In this document: positions 1 to 8,384 of the stretch, piece by piece
Layout of the letters: each line of letters opens with the position of its first letter
Position numbering within the stretch: the first letter of the stretch is position 1
NCBI GenBank assembly: GCA_025465385.1
Contig: JAODNG010000218.1
Location: 1-10,171, forward strand
Source: Pseudonocardiales bacterium
Lineage (GTDB): Bacteria; Actinomycetota; Actinomycetes; Mycobacteriales; Pseudonocardiaceae
DNA: 10,171 bases
Reading direction: 5' to 3'
Notes under the pieces: generated by a model
What the model was told of the DNA's origin: nothing
The model's input: only the letters and a program-made list of their open reading frames with translations
The model's database searches: none
Made by a program: the position numbers and the translations under genes

Positions 1-503
1 ACGTCGCCGCCTCCGTTGGGCCGCCAGGCGGCGAGTTGATCCAGCAGGTCGGCCGGATTGCCGGCGCGCAGCAGCCGCGCGGCGGGCAGCCCTGCCCGGA
101 CCAACGCGTCAAGCTGTGCGGCCATCGGGTCGAGCAAGCCGGTCGGGTCCAGCACACCACAGGGTTTGTCGCTGAGCCCCAGCGCCTCCTCAGTAAGCAA
201 CGTGAGGAGATCGGCTAACACGTCGATCCCGCCGGGCAGCACCACAACAGCGTCGGACAGCAGCCGCACCGCGTCCATCCGCCCGACCGGCCCGTCGACC
301 GCACGCCGGTCGGCGGCACGAGTGCCTGGTTCGGCGCCCCGGGGTAGGATTTCCACGACGTCAGATTCCGGCCCGATGGTGTCGAATGGCACCGGCCCGG
401 CGACTCCGAGCACCAACCCCCAGCATCGGCGACTGAGCTCGGTTTCCAATTGCCGGACGGCGCCGGCGAACTGGGCAGCACCTCCGAGAATGCCGATCCG
501 CAC
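1..503 (-). CDS. LOG-like Rossmann-fold nucleotide-binding protein, C-terminus cut by window edge
   Basis: The frame is open from a GTG at 503 to the window edge (167 codons visible), with an in-frame stop at 515-513, so 503 is the only usable start. The protein opens with a beta strand and glycine turn (VRIGILGG), as in TIGR00730/LOG-family Rossmann folds. The best family match is in the middle and C-terminal part: a 'SDAVVVLPGGID' segment (about residues 83-94), then 'LGLSDKPCGVLD', closely like the family's 'LADAFIALPGGIG...LGLHDKPCGLLN'. LOG enzymes release active cytokinin bases from nucleotide monophosphates. Here the signature PGGxGTxxE reads PGGIDVLAD, so Gly-Thr and the catalytic Glu are replaced, while an Arg that may correspond to the family's second catalytic residue is present (R75). 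The glycine-rich GGGxxGLM loop is also poorly kept. Enzyme function is therefore doubtful; a nucleotide-binding role is possible. Divergent from the CBS gene pair. Confidence 0.72.
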   Translation of the reverse strand, partial: MRIGILGGAAQFAGAVRQLETELSRRCWGLVLGVAGPVPFDTIGPESDVVEILPRGAEPGTRAADRRAVDGPVGRMDAVRLLSDAVVVLPGGIDVLADLLTLLTEEALGLSDKPCGVLDPTGLLDPMAAQLDALVRAGLPAARLLRAGNPADLLDQLAAWRPNGGGD

Positions 504-509
504 CCAGAC

Positions 510-515
510 ACGTTA
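510..515 (-). promoter_or_regulatory. Candidate -10 box for a leaderless LOG-like transcript
   Basis: TAACGT fits the actinobacterial TANNNT -10 pattern and ends six bases before the GTG start at 503. No Shine-Dalgarno sequence precedes that GTG. This is the geometry of leaderless mRNAs, which are common in mycobacteria. No good -35 was found at the right distance, so the call is tentative. Confidence 0.4.
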
Positions 516-548
516 GCCCGAATGGCGGTGCATTGCCGCGCAGTGCGC

Positions 549-576
549 TCGACATCAGCCCGTACACCCGTAGAAT
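549..576 (+). promoter_or_regulatory. Candidate SigA-type promoter of the CBS gene pair
   Basis: TCGACA (549-554), one mismatch from TTGACA, is followed after 16 bases by TAGAAT (571-576), a TANNNT -10 box. The predicted transcript start near 583 gives a leader of about 110 bases before the ATG at 696. It lies back to back with the promoter proposed for the LOG-like gene, so the two genes share this intergenic region. Confidence 0.5.
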
Positions 577-593
577 TGACCGAACCGGCTCAC

Positions 594-699
594 GAGGAGT
601 GTGACGAACTCGGTGCCTGCCGCATCGACGCCCGGCTGCTGTAGGTCGCCGGGCTGGGGGCCCGGCCACCCCGACTCGCCATCCGTGCGGACGATATGA
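594..699 (+). other. Leader of the CBS operon with possible short upstream ORF
   Basis: A strong Shine-Dalgarno-like GAGGAG (594-599) lies about 100 bases upstream of the annotated start at 696, which itself lacks a clear ribosome site. A short frame with GTG codons at 601 and 613 runs to a TGA at 697-699, overlapping the downstream ATG as ATGA. The spacing from GAGGAG is poor for both GTGs (1 and 13 bases). It could be a leader peptide that couples translation to the membrane protein gene, or chance. The peptide, 28-32 residues and rich in Pro, Ser and Gly, resembles nothing I know. Confidence 0.2.
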
Positions 700-2048
700 T
701 GGGCGTCCTACGCGACATATGGGACTTCTTGTCCCCATTGTGGGGTCTGTTCGGGCTCGCCGCACTGACCGCAGGCACCTTCGTCTTCGTCGCTGGCGAA
801 TTCGCCCTCACCACGCTGGAACGCAGCACTGTCGACGCGCACGTCCAGCAGGTCGGCGACCGTCGGTCCCGCCAGGTCCAGCATGCTCGCAACACGCTGT
901 CCTTTCAGCTCTCCGGCGCTCAGGTCGGCATCACCATCACCACTTTGCTCACCGGGTACGTGGCCCAGCCGGCCATCGCCGGGTTGATTCGGCCCGCCTT
1001 GCAAGCGGTGGGACTTTCCACGAGCGCCGTCGACGGGGTCTCGCTGGGGGTCGGGTTGACGTTGGCGACCGCTTTGTCGATGGTCTTCGGCGAGCTCGTG
1101 CCGCAAAATCTGGCGATCTCCAGGCCGCTGCAGACGGCTCGGCAGGTCGCTGGGGTGGTCAATGCGTTTTCCCTCGGCTTCCGCTGGTTGATCGCCACCC
1201 TGAACGGGGCGGCGAACTGGATTGTCCGGCGGCTGGGGATCGAACCGGCCGAGGATCTGCGCTCCGCTCGTTCACCGCAGGAGCTGGGTTCGTTGGTTCG
1301 TAGCAGCGCCGCACAGGGCACGCTGGATCAGGGCACCGCAACCTTGCTGGATCGTTCGTTGCGCTTCGGTGAGCGCACCGCTGAGGAGTTGATGACCCCC
1401 CGGGTCCGGGTCCAAGCGCTGCGGGCGGATGAACCGGTACTTGCCCTGGTGGACGCCGCGCTGCGGACCGGATTGTCGCGTTTCCCGGTCTACGGCAGCG
1501 ACCTCGACGACGTGCGCGGCGTGGTGCACGTCAAGCAGGCCTTCGCGGTGCCAGCCGGTCTGCGTGCGGCGTCCCGCGTCGGAGCGCTGGCCAGCACGGT
1601 CCCCACTGTGCCGAGCTCGCTGGACGGTGATGCGCTGCTGGACCGGTTACGGGGCCAGGGTCTTCAAGTCGCGATCGTCGTCGACGAGTACGGCGGTACC
1701 GCGGGGATCGTCACCCTCGAGGACCTGGTGGAGGAGATCGTCGGTGAGGTCCGCGATGAGCATGATCCGTTGGAGGTGTCCCCAGTGCAAACTCTGGATG
1801 AGCAGAGCTGGATCATCTCCGGGCTGTTACGAGCCGACGAGGTGGCCGATGCGGTGGGTCTTGTGATGCCCGAGGGCGACTACGAGACCGTGGCCGGACT
1901 CGTGCTGGAGCGGCTGGGCCGCATTCCTGACGTCGGCGACAAGGTTGCGCTCGACGGGTGGCGGTTGACCGTGGTGCGGATGGACCGCCGTCGCATTGCG
2001 GATCTGCGACTCACCCGGACCGCGCTCGCTGAGCAGGCGCTGCCGTGA
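696..2048 (+). CDS. CNNM/CBS-domain membrane protein, HlyC/CorC family (Rv1842c-like)
   Basis: A 450-residue protein with the complete HlyC/CorC architecture: a CNNM (DUF21) membrane domain at about 1-185 with hydrophobic segments near 13-36, 70-100, 113-135 and 150-170, including the conserved 'FGELVPQNLA' (131-140); a CBS pair at about 233-350 with 'SRFPVYG' and 'DEYGGTAGIVTLEDLVEEIVGE'; and a C-terminal CorC_HlyC domain at about 365-440. Members of this group are linked to Mg2+/Co2+ efflux or magnesium homeostasis, with CBS domains sensing ATP-Mg; haemolysin naming is historical. The ATG at 696 is the first start after an in-frame TAG at 642, followed at once by a second ATG. Its stop overlaps the next gene by four bases (GTGA), implying co-translation with that paralogue. 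The family call is firm, the transported ion is not. Confidence 0.93.
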   Translation: MMGVLRDIWDFLSPLWGLFGLAALTAGTFVFVAGEFALTTLERSTVDAHVQQVGDRRSRQVQHARNTLSFQLSGAQVGITITTLLTGYVAQPAIAGLIRPALQAVGLSTSAVDGVSLGVGLTLATALSMVFGELVPQNLAISRPLQTARQVAGVVNAFSLGFRWLIATLNGAANWIVRRLGIEPAEDLRSARSPQELGSLVRSSAAQGTLDQGTATLLDRSLRFGERTAEELMTPRVRVQALRADEPVLALVDAALRTGLSRFPVYGSDLDDVRGVVHVKQAFAVPAGLRAASRVGALASTVPTVPSSLDGDALLDRLRGQGLQVAIVVDEYGGTAGIVTLEDLVEEIVGEVRDEHDPLEVSPVQTLDEQSWIISGLLRADEVADAVGLVMPEGDYETVAGLVLERLGRIPDVGDKVALDGWRLTVVRMDRRRIADLRLTRTALAEQALP

Positions 2049-3109
2049 GTGCCGCCGTGCTGCTCGTTGCGCTGTTGCTGCTTGCCGGTAACGCGTTCTT
2101 CGTCGGTGCCGAGTTCTCCCTGATCAGCGCTCGGCGAGACCGGTTGGAGACGATGGCCAAGCGAGGGGTACTGCGGGCTGCCACGGTGATCCGCGCCGGG
2201 CAGCAGCTGCCGCTGATGCTGGCCGCGGCACAGCTCGGGATCACCATCAGCTCGCTGGGGCTCGGCTCGCTGGGCGAACCCGCCGTCGCCGCCCAGCTCG
2301 AGCGGTTCACGGATCCGCTCGGCGTTCCCGAAGCAGTAACTCATACCGTCGCCTTCATCATCGCGCTGGGCATCGTCACAGTGGCGCACATCCTGCTTGG
2401 AGAGATGGTGCCGAAGAACATCGCCATCGCGGGCCCCGAGCGCACGGCACTGTGGATGGTGCCCCCGCTGGTCGCCTTCACGCGGCTGGCTCGACCAGTC
2501 ATCTCGCTGTTCAGCCACGTCGCACGGCTGGTTCTGCACCTCTTTGGCGTGCAGCCTCGAAACGAGTTGGGCAGTGCCTACAGCCCCGAGGAACTAGCGA
2601 ATCTGATCGCTGACTCCAGCCGGGAAGGACTGCTGGACAGCCAAGAACAACGCAGGTTGACCCAAACGTTGTCAACCAGGCAGCGCAGCGTCGCCGACGT
2701 GCTCATCCCGATAGCCGGGCTGACGACGGTTCCTGCCGAACCCACCTTGGGCGACATCGAGCGCGCCGTAGCGCAGACCGGTTTCTCCCGCTTCCCGCTC
2801 CGGGCCGAGGGCCCGGCGGGTTACTCGCAGCTGGTGGGCTACCTGCACGTCAAAGACGTGCTCGGGTTGCTCGGCAAACCCCCGGACACACCGGTGCCGG
2901 CAGGCATCGCTCGCCCGCTACCTGACGTGGCGTCCACGGCGAAGCTCGGCGAGGCACTGGCGCTGCTACGCCGCTCCGGCAGCCACCTTGCCCGGGTCGT
3001 TGGGCCCGATGCGAGCACCGAAGGCGTCGTCGCGTTGGAGGATCTGGTCGAGGAGTACGTCGGTACGGTCCGCGACGCGACCCACGTTGTAGCGGAGCGG
3101 CTGCGCTAA
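2045..3109 (+). CDS. CNNM/CBS-domain membrane protein without CorC_HlyC domain (Rv1841c-like)
   Basis: A 354-residue paralogue of the preceding gene. The CNNM membrane domain (about 1-175) shows 'NAFFVGAEFSLISARR' (16-31), 'QLGITISSLGLG' and 'LGEMVPKNIAIAG'; a CBS pair follows (about 215-342) with 'TGFSRFPLR' and 'GVVALEDLVEEYVGTV'. The protein stops soon after the second CBS repeat, so the acidic CorC_HlyC domain of its partner is missing; M. tuberculosis Rv1841c is similarly short. The second CBS repeat has lost the 'DEYGGTAG' loop that the partner keeps (here 'GPDASTEG'). The GTG start at 2045 overlaps the upstream stop by four bases, pointing to translational coupling. I infer that the pair forms a hetero-oligomeric membrane complex with one fully equipped and one reduced subunit. 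The exact substrate is unknown. Confidence 0.92.
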   Translation: MSAAVLLVALLLLAGNAFFVGAEFSLISARRDRLETMAKRGVLRAATVIRAGQQLPLMLAAAQLGITISSLGLGSLGEPAVAAQLERFTDPLGVPEAVTHTVAFIIALGIVTVAHILLGEMVPKNIAIAGPERTALWMVPPLVAFTRLARPVISLFSHVARLVLHLFGVQPRNELGSAYSPEELANLIADSSREGLLDSQEQRRLTQTLSTRQRSVADVLIPIAGLTTVPAEPTLGDIERAVAQTGFSRFPLRAEGPAGYSQLVGYLHVKDVLGLLGKPPDTPVPAGIARPLPDVASTAKLGEALALLRRSGSHLARVVGPDASTEGVVALEDLVEEYVGTVRDATHVVAERLR

Positions 3110-3127
3110 TGACCCGCGCTGCGCTAA
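3100..3127 (+). repeat. Short direct repeat spanning the end of the second CBS gene
   Basis: GCTGCGCTAA occurs at 3100-3109, containing the stop codon of the CBS gene, and again at 3118-3127, an 18-base period. The second copy is in the same frame and would supply a back-up stop. It may be a small tandem duplication. Confidence 0.45.
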
Positions 3128-3128
3128 G

Positions 3129-3141
3129 CCCTTGATCAGGG
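3129..3141. terminator. Weak hairpin in the convergent gap
   Basis: The 40 bp between the convergent CBS gene and gcvP holds CCCT-TGATC-AGGG, a 4 bp stem with a five-base loop. No T tract follows on either strand. The position suits a bidirectional terminator but the structure is weak. Confidence 0.2.
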
Positions 3142-3149
3142 AACTCTCG

Positions 3150-6065
<2,916 letters not shown>

Positions 6066-6067
6066 TG

Positions 6068-6085
6068 CGAAGGTTCGCTCCTTCG
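6068..6085 (-). promoter_or_regulatory. Hairpin containing the gcvP Shine-Dalgarno sequence
   Basis: On the minus strand CGAAGG-AGCGAA-CCTTCG forms a perfect 6 bp stem with a six-base loop. The gcvP ribosome site AAGGAG starts inside the 5' arm and ends in the loop, and the hairpin finishes two bases before the ATG at 6065. Folding would hide the ribosome site, so it may tune gcvP translation. The structure is seen in sequence; the function is inferred. Confidence 0.4.
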
Positions 6086-6202
6086 ACGCCAGGGCAACGA
6101 TGGTATCCGGCACGGCTCGGCGACTACTCATCTACCGTACCCGTGGAGTATTACGACCCTTGTGCTCCCGGCACCCGCTGTGACCAGCTACACAGCTGCG
6201 CT
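6086..6202 (-). promoter_or_regulatory. resR-gcvP intergenic region with candidate gcvP promoter
   Basis: Two -10-like hexamers are visible on the minus strand: TACGGT (6139-6134) and TAATAC (6153-6148). Neither has a convincing -35 element 16-18 bases upstream. Transcription from the first would begin near 6127, giving a leader of about 60 bases, too short for a tandem glycine riboswitch, and no riboswitch core was recognised. Confidence 0.3.
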
Positions 6203-6209
6203 TCAGCTG
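6193..6209 (-). terminator. Hairpin across the resR stop codon
   Basis: CAGCTG-CGCTT-CAGCTG (plus-strand reading) gives a 6 bp stem with a five-base loop overlapping the resR stop. A further CAGCT lies at 6185-6189. No T run follows on the minus strand, so this may be only a partial terminator or an RNA end stabiliser. Confidence 0.25.
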
Positions 6210-6871
6210 ATTCGACGCGTCCGTCGACGCTTGGTCAGCTCGTCCTCTGGAGCTGTCGCCACGTGTCCACCGTCGGCGCGCTCCGGGGGAAACTGCCTGA
6301 TCGACCCGGCGATTTCCTTCATCGCACCACTGACGGCGATGCCGAACACACCCTGGCCGCCCTGCAACAGATCCACCACCTCCTCAGGGGAGGTGCACTC
6401 GTAGACCGTGGTGCCATCGCTGAACAGCGTGATCCGAGCCAAGTCGCGAACTCCGCGGCGACGCAGGTGCTCGACGGCCACCCGGATGTTCTGCAGCGAG
6501 ACACCGGTGTCCAGCAGCCGCTTGACCACTTTGAGCACCAGGATGTCTTTGAACGAGTACAGCCGTTGGCTGCCGGAGCCGGAGGCGCCGCGAATCGAGG
6601 GCACAACCAGGTTTGTCCGCGCCCAGTAGTCCAGCTGACGGTAGGTGATCCCGGCGATCTGGCAAGCCGCTGGACCTCGGTAGCCGAGCAGTTGGTCGGT
6701 CAAACCATGCGGATCAGCCAGAACGGAATCGGGGAACAGGGTGTCTTGCGCCGCAGGCTCGCCCGCTGCGCCCTGCGGTCCATCGACCACCCATGCCTCC
6801 ACGCCTTGCGTCGGTCGCTCGTGAGCCACGCGGCCCGTGACGGAATCCTCCGGCCGTTCGGGGCGGATCAC
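6203..6871 (-). CDS. resR: MerR-family transcriptional regulator ResR/McdR (Rv1830 orthologue)
   Basis: A 222-residue protein with a variable, acidic 60-residue N-terminus, then a MerR winged helix-turn-helix (about 65-140): 'GYRGPAACQIAGITYRQLDYWARTNLVVPSIR', where the block after 'ACQIAGITYRQLDYWART' is nearly invariant in actinobacteria, then 'SGSQRLYSFKDILVLKVVKRLLDTG'. The C-terminal half has 'ITLFSDGTTVYECTSPEEVVDLLQ' and 'GGQGVFGIAVSGAM', the hallmark of Rv1830 proteins. In M. tuberculosis the orthologue (ResR, also McdR) is linked to cell growth and division and to antibiotic resilience in clinical strains. The GTG at 6871 is the chosen start; the ribosome site is weak, but a strong promoter lies 27 bases upstream. 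The basic tail (KRRRTRR) is also typical. It follows the bifunctional-nuclease gene and precedes gcvP. The N-terminal start is the least certain part. Confidence 0.92.
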   Translation of the reverse strand: MIRPERPEDSVTGRVAHERPTQGVEAWVVDGPQGAAGEPAAQDTLFPDSVLADPHGLTDQLLGYRGPAACQIAGITYRQLDYWARTNLVVPSIRGASGSGSQRLYSFKDILVLKVVKRLLDTGVSLQNIRVAVEHLRRRGVRDLARITLFSDGTTVYECTSPEEVVDLLQGGQGVFGIAVSGAMKEIAGSIRQFPPERADGGHVATAPEDELTKRRRTRRIS

Positions 6872-6897
6872 ACTGGCCCAACTTGCTGTGAGGGTCG

Positions 6898-6926
6898 ACG
6901 GTAGGCGTCGATGGGTGGTGGGTCAA
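6898..6926 (-). promoter_or_regulatory. Strong candidate promoter for resR
   Basis: On the minus strand TTGACC (6926-6921), 17 bases, then TACCGT (6903-6898) is a near-consensus SigA-type promoter. The start would be near 6891, leaving a leader of about 20 bases. The spacing is ordinary, unlike the 19-20 bases of classical MerR-activated promoters. It suggests resR can be transcribed apart from the genes before it. Confidence 0.6.
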
Positions 6927-6952
6927 TCCGACGCGCGGAGCCTCACCCTCAA

Positions 6953-6965
6953 CCTTAACTTAAGG
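6953..6965. promoter_or_regulatory. Palindromic candidate operator upstream of resR
   Basis: CCTTAACTTAAGG is a perfect 13-base palindrome around a central C, an A/T-rich island in very GC-rich DNA. It lies 27 bases upstream of the resR -35 box. MerR-type dimers bind inverted repeats, so ResR itself or FtsR is a candidate ligand (inference). Confidence 0.45.
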
Positions 6966-6969
6966 GCAG

Positions 6970-6982
6970 CGCCCAGCGGGCG
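6970..6982. terminator. Small GC hairpin downstream of the Rv1829-like gene
   Basis: CGCCC-AGC-GGGCG forms a 5 bp GC stem about 20 bases past the stop of the bifunctional-nuclease gene. No T tract follows, so termination would be weak at best. Confidence 0.2.
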
Positions 6983-7001
6983 TGTCCGCTCGCGACAGCT
7001 A

Positions 7002-7475
7002 TTAGGTATCCGCTCCGCGGAAGTCCTCCGGGGACACCGAGTCGAGGAACTCTCGGAACTTTTCGACCTCGTTCTCCTGCTCATCAGGGATGATCAACCC
7101 CGCCTCGGAGAGCACTGACTCCTCGACGTGGATTGGCACCCCAACCCGCAGCGCTAGAGCGACCGAGTCGCTGGGCCGAGCGGAAACCCGCACATTACCG
7201 TCGAAGACCAGCTCCGCGAAGAAGGTGCCTTCTTGCAGTTCGGTGATCCGAACCTGTTTCAACTCCCTGCCCAGCGCGCTGATCACATCTTTTAGCAGGT
7301 CGTGAGTCATGGGTCGGGCCGGTTGCACGCCCTGCTGCTCCAAGGCGATGGCAGTCGCCTCGCCCGAACCGATCCAGATCGGCAGGTAGCGCTCGCCCTC
7401 GGTCTCCCGAAGCAACAGGATCGGCTGGTTCGCCGGCAACTCCACCCGGACCCCGACGACACGCATCTCGCTCAT
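7002..7475 (-). CDS. Bifunctional nuclease (BFN, DUF151) family protein, Rv1829-like
   Basis: A 157-residue protein covering the whole BFN domain: 'RYLPIWIGSGEATAIALEQQG' (29-49), 'PMTHDLLKDVI' (55-65) and 'RPSDSVALALRVGVPIHVEESVL' (100-122). The plant founder of the family has RNase and DNase activity; the bacterial role is unsettled, although Rv1829 orthologues sit beside FtsR and ResR genes across actinobacteria. The acidic C-terminal tail contains 'PDEQENEVEKFREFLDSVSPEDF', as in mycobacterial members. The ATG at 7475 has GGAGG nine bases upstream (7489-7485), a clear start. It is separated from ftsR by 180 bp and from resR by 130 bp, so each may have separate promoter input. Nuclease activity is unproven here. 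Confidence 0.93.
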   Translation of the reverse strand: MSEMRVVGVRVELPANQPILLLRETEGERYLPIWIGSGEATAIALEQQGVQPARPMTHDLLKDVISALGRELKQVRITELQEGTFFAELVFDGNVRVSARPSDSVALALRVGVPIHVEESVLSEAGLIIPDEQENEVEKFREFLDSVSPEDFRGADT

Positions 7476-7655
7476 CGCGTTGCGCCTCCCTCCCGGCGCA
7501 CCCTGCCATCCGGGTGCCTCGAGGATCGTCGTGCTCGGCGGTGGATTAGGTACCGGCCGTTCGCTGCCAGCCCAGTCAAGTCTCCACCATCGCTACCCTC
7601 AGACGCTACACGCGGCACCCTCCCGATGCCGAGTCCCGCAGCAACCCAAATTCGT
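7476..7655 (-). other. Intergenic region between ftsR and the BFN gene
   Basis: No coding sequence is supported in these 180 bp. On the minus strand it holds a weak hairpin (CGGCA and TGCCG arms with a nine-base loop) shortly after the ftsR stop, a TTGACT that lacks a well-spaced -10 box, and the GGAGG ribosome site of the BFN gene at the far end. Confidence 0.4.
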
Positions 7656-8384
7656 TCAGTTGCCGATGACGCCCCGCAGCCCGATCTTCACGAGTAGCGC
7701 ATGTAGCCGCAATGACAGCACCGCCAACTCCCGAACCACCTCGTCGGCGCGAGCTCGCGCGTCGGGATCTCGCTGCAGACTCATCGGAGTGACAATCTGC
7801 GCCAGCAGTCCCACCTCCCGGTCGGCCGATGCGCGGAAGGAGCGTAGGTGCCGCGGTTCGAGCCCGAAATCGGTCATCGCCCGGGCGGTCTTTGCCACTA
7901 GCACCGCATCGGTGTCGTAGAAGCCGGCTGAACCCGGCCGTACCAGACCGAACTGCTCGAGCTCGGTCAGCGCCGCGCGGCCGATGCCGGCGACGGCGAG
8001 CAGCTCCTCCTGGGTGACGCGGGTGGTATCGATGGTGTCGAGGTTCTCCGCCCAGCCCGGGGCGGATCGTGGCCAGCTCACATCGGCGTGTTTTGCGGAC
8101 AGACCCTCCGAGCCACCGCGGTCCAACGAGTCAAGATGCTCTTTGATGACCCTCAACGGGAGGTAATGGTCGCGCTGGGCGGCCAGCACGTAGCGCAGCC
8201 GTTGAACGTCCTCAGGCGAGAACTGCCGGTAGCCCGCAGCGCTTCGTTCCGGCTGGACGAGCCCCTCGGATTCCAGGAATCTGATCTTTGAGATGGTGAC
8301 GTCAGGAAAATCCGCCCGCAGCTGCGCGAGCACTGACCCGATGCTCGCCCCGGAGAGATCCCCGGAGCGGCCCGGAACTGTCAC
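7656..8384 (-). CDS. ftsR: MerR-family transcriptional regulator FtsR (Rv1828 orthologue)
   Basis: A 242-residue regulator. A winged helix-turn-helix fills about residues 14-85: 'SIGSVLAQLRADFPDVTISKIRFLESEGLV' followed by 'RSAAGYRQFSPEDVQRLRYVLAAQRDHYLPLRVIKEHL', characteristic of Rv1828 proteins. The C-terminal effector-type domain shows 'YDTDAVLVAKTARAMTDFGLEPRHLRSFRASADRE', also family-specific, and unlike metal-sensing MerR proteins it has no cysteine cluster. In Corynebacterium glutamicum the orthologue FtsR controls ftsZ expression and normal cell shape. The GTG start at 8384 overlaps the garA stop as GTGA, so translation is probably coupled to garA. It links the phospho-switch GarA with cell-division control at the level of gene order. 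Orthology is firm; the target genes in this organism are unknown. Confidence 0.94.
   Translation of the reverse strand: MTVPGRSGDLSGASIGSVLAQLRADFPDVTISKIRFLESEGLVQPERSAAGYRQFSPEDVQRLRYVLAAQRDHYLPLRVIKEHLDSLDRGGSEGLSAKHADVSWPRSAPGWAENLDTIDTTRVTQEELLAVAGIGRAALTELEQFGLVRPGSAGFYDTDAVLVAKTARAMTDFGLEPRHLRSFRASADREVGLLAQIVTPMSLQRDPDARARADEVVRELAVLSLRLHALLVKIGLRGVIGN

Noticed and set aside
215..511. Minus-strand frame of 98 codons starting at a GTG at 511, and overlapping frames in both strands of 36-516
   Set aside because: The LOG-like frame from 503 shows recognisable family motifs over its whole visible length; the others do not.
6066..6131. N-terminal extension of gcvP to the ATG at 6131
   Set aside because: The extra 22 residues do not resemble GcvP N-termini, and the ATG at 6065 has an AAGGAG upstream. 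A -10-like TACGGT would also put the transcript start at or after 6131.
6086..6202. Glycine riboswitch upstream of gcvP
   Set aside because: Glycine riboswitches precede gcv genes in many bacteria, but the available leader is short and I could not find the conserved aptamer core.
7545..7585. Promoter for the BFN gene, TTGACT followed by TACCTA on the minus strand
   Set aside because: The spacing is 21 bases, longer than both ordinary (16-18) and MerR-type (19-20) promoters, so I do not call it.
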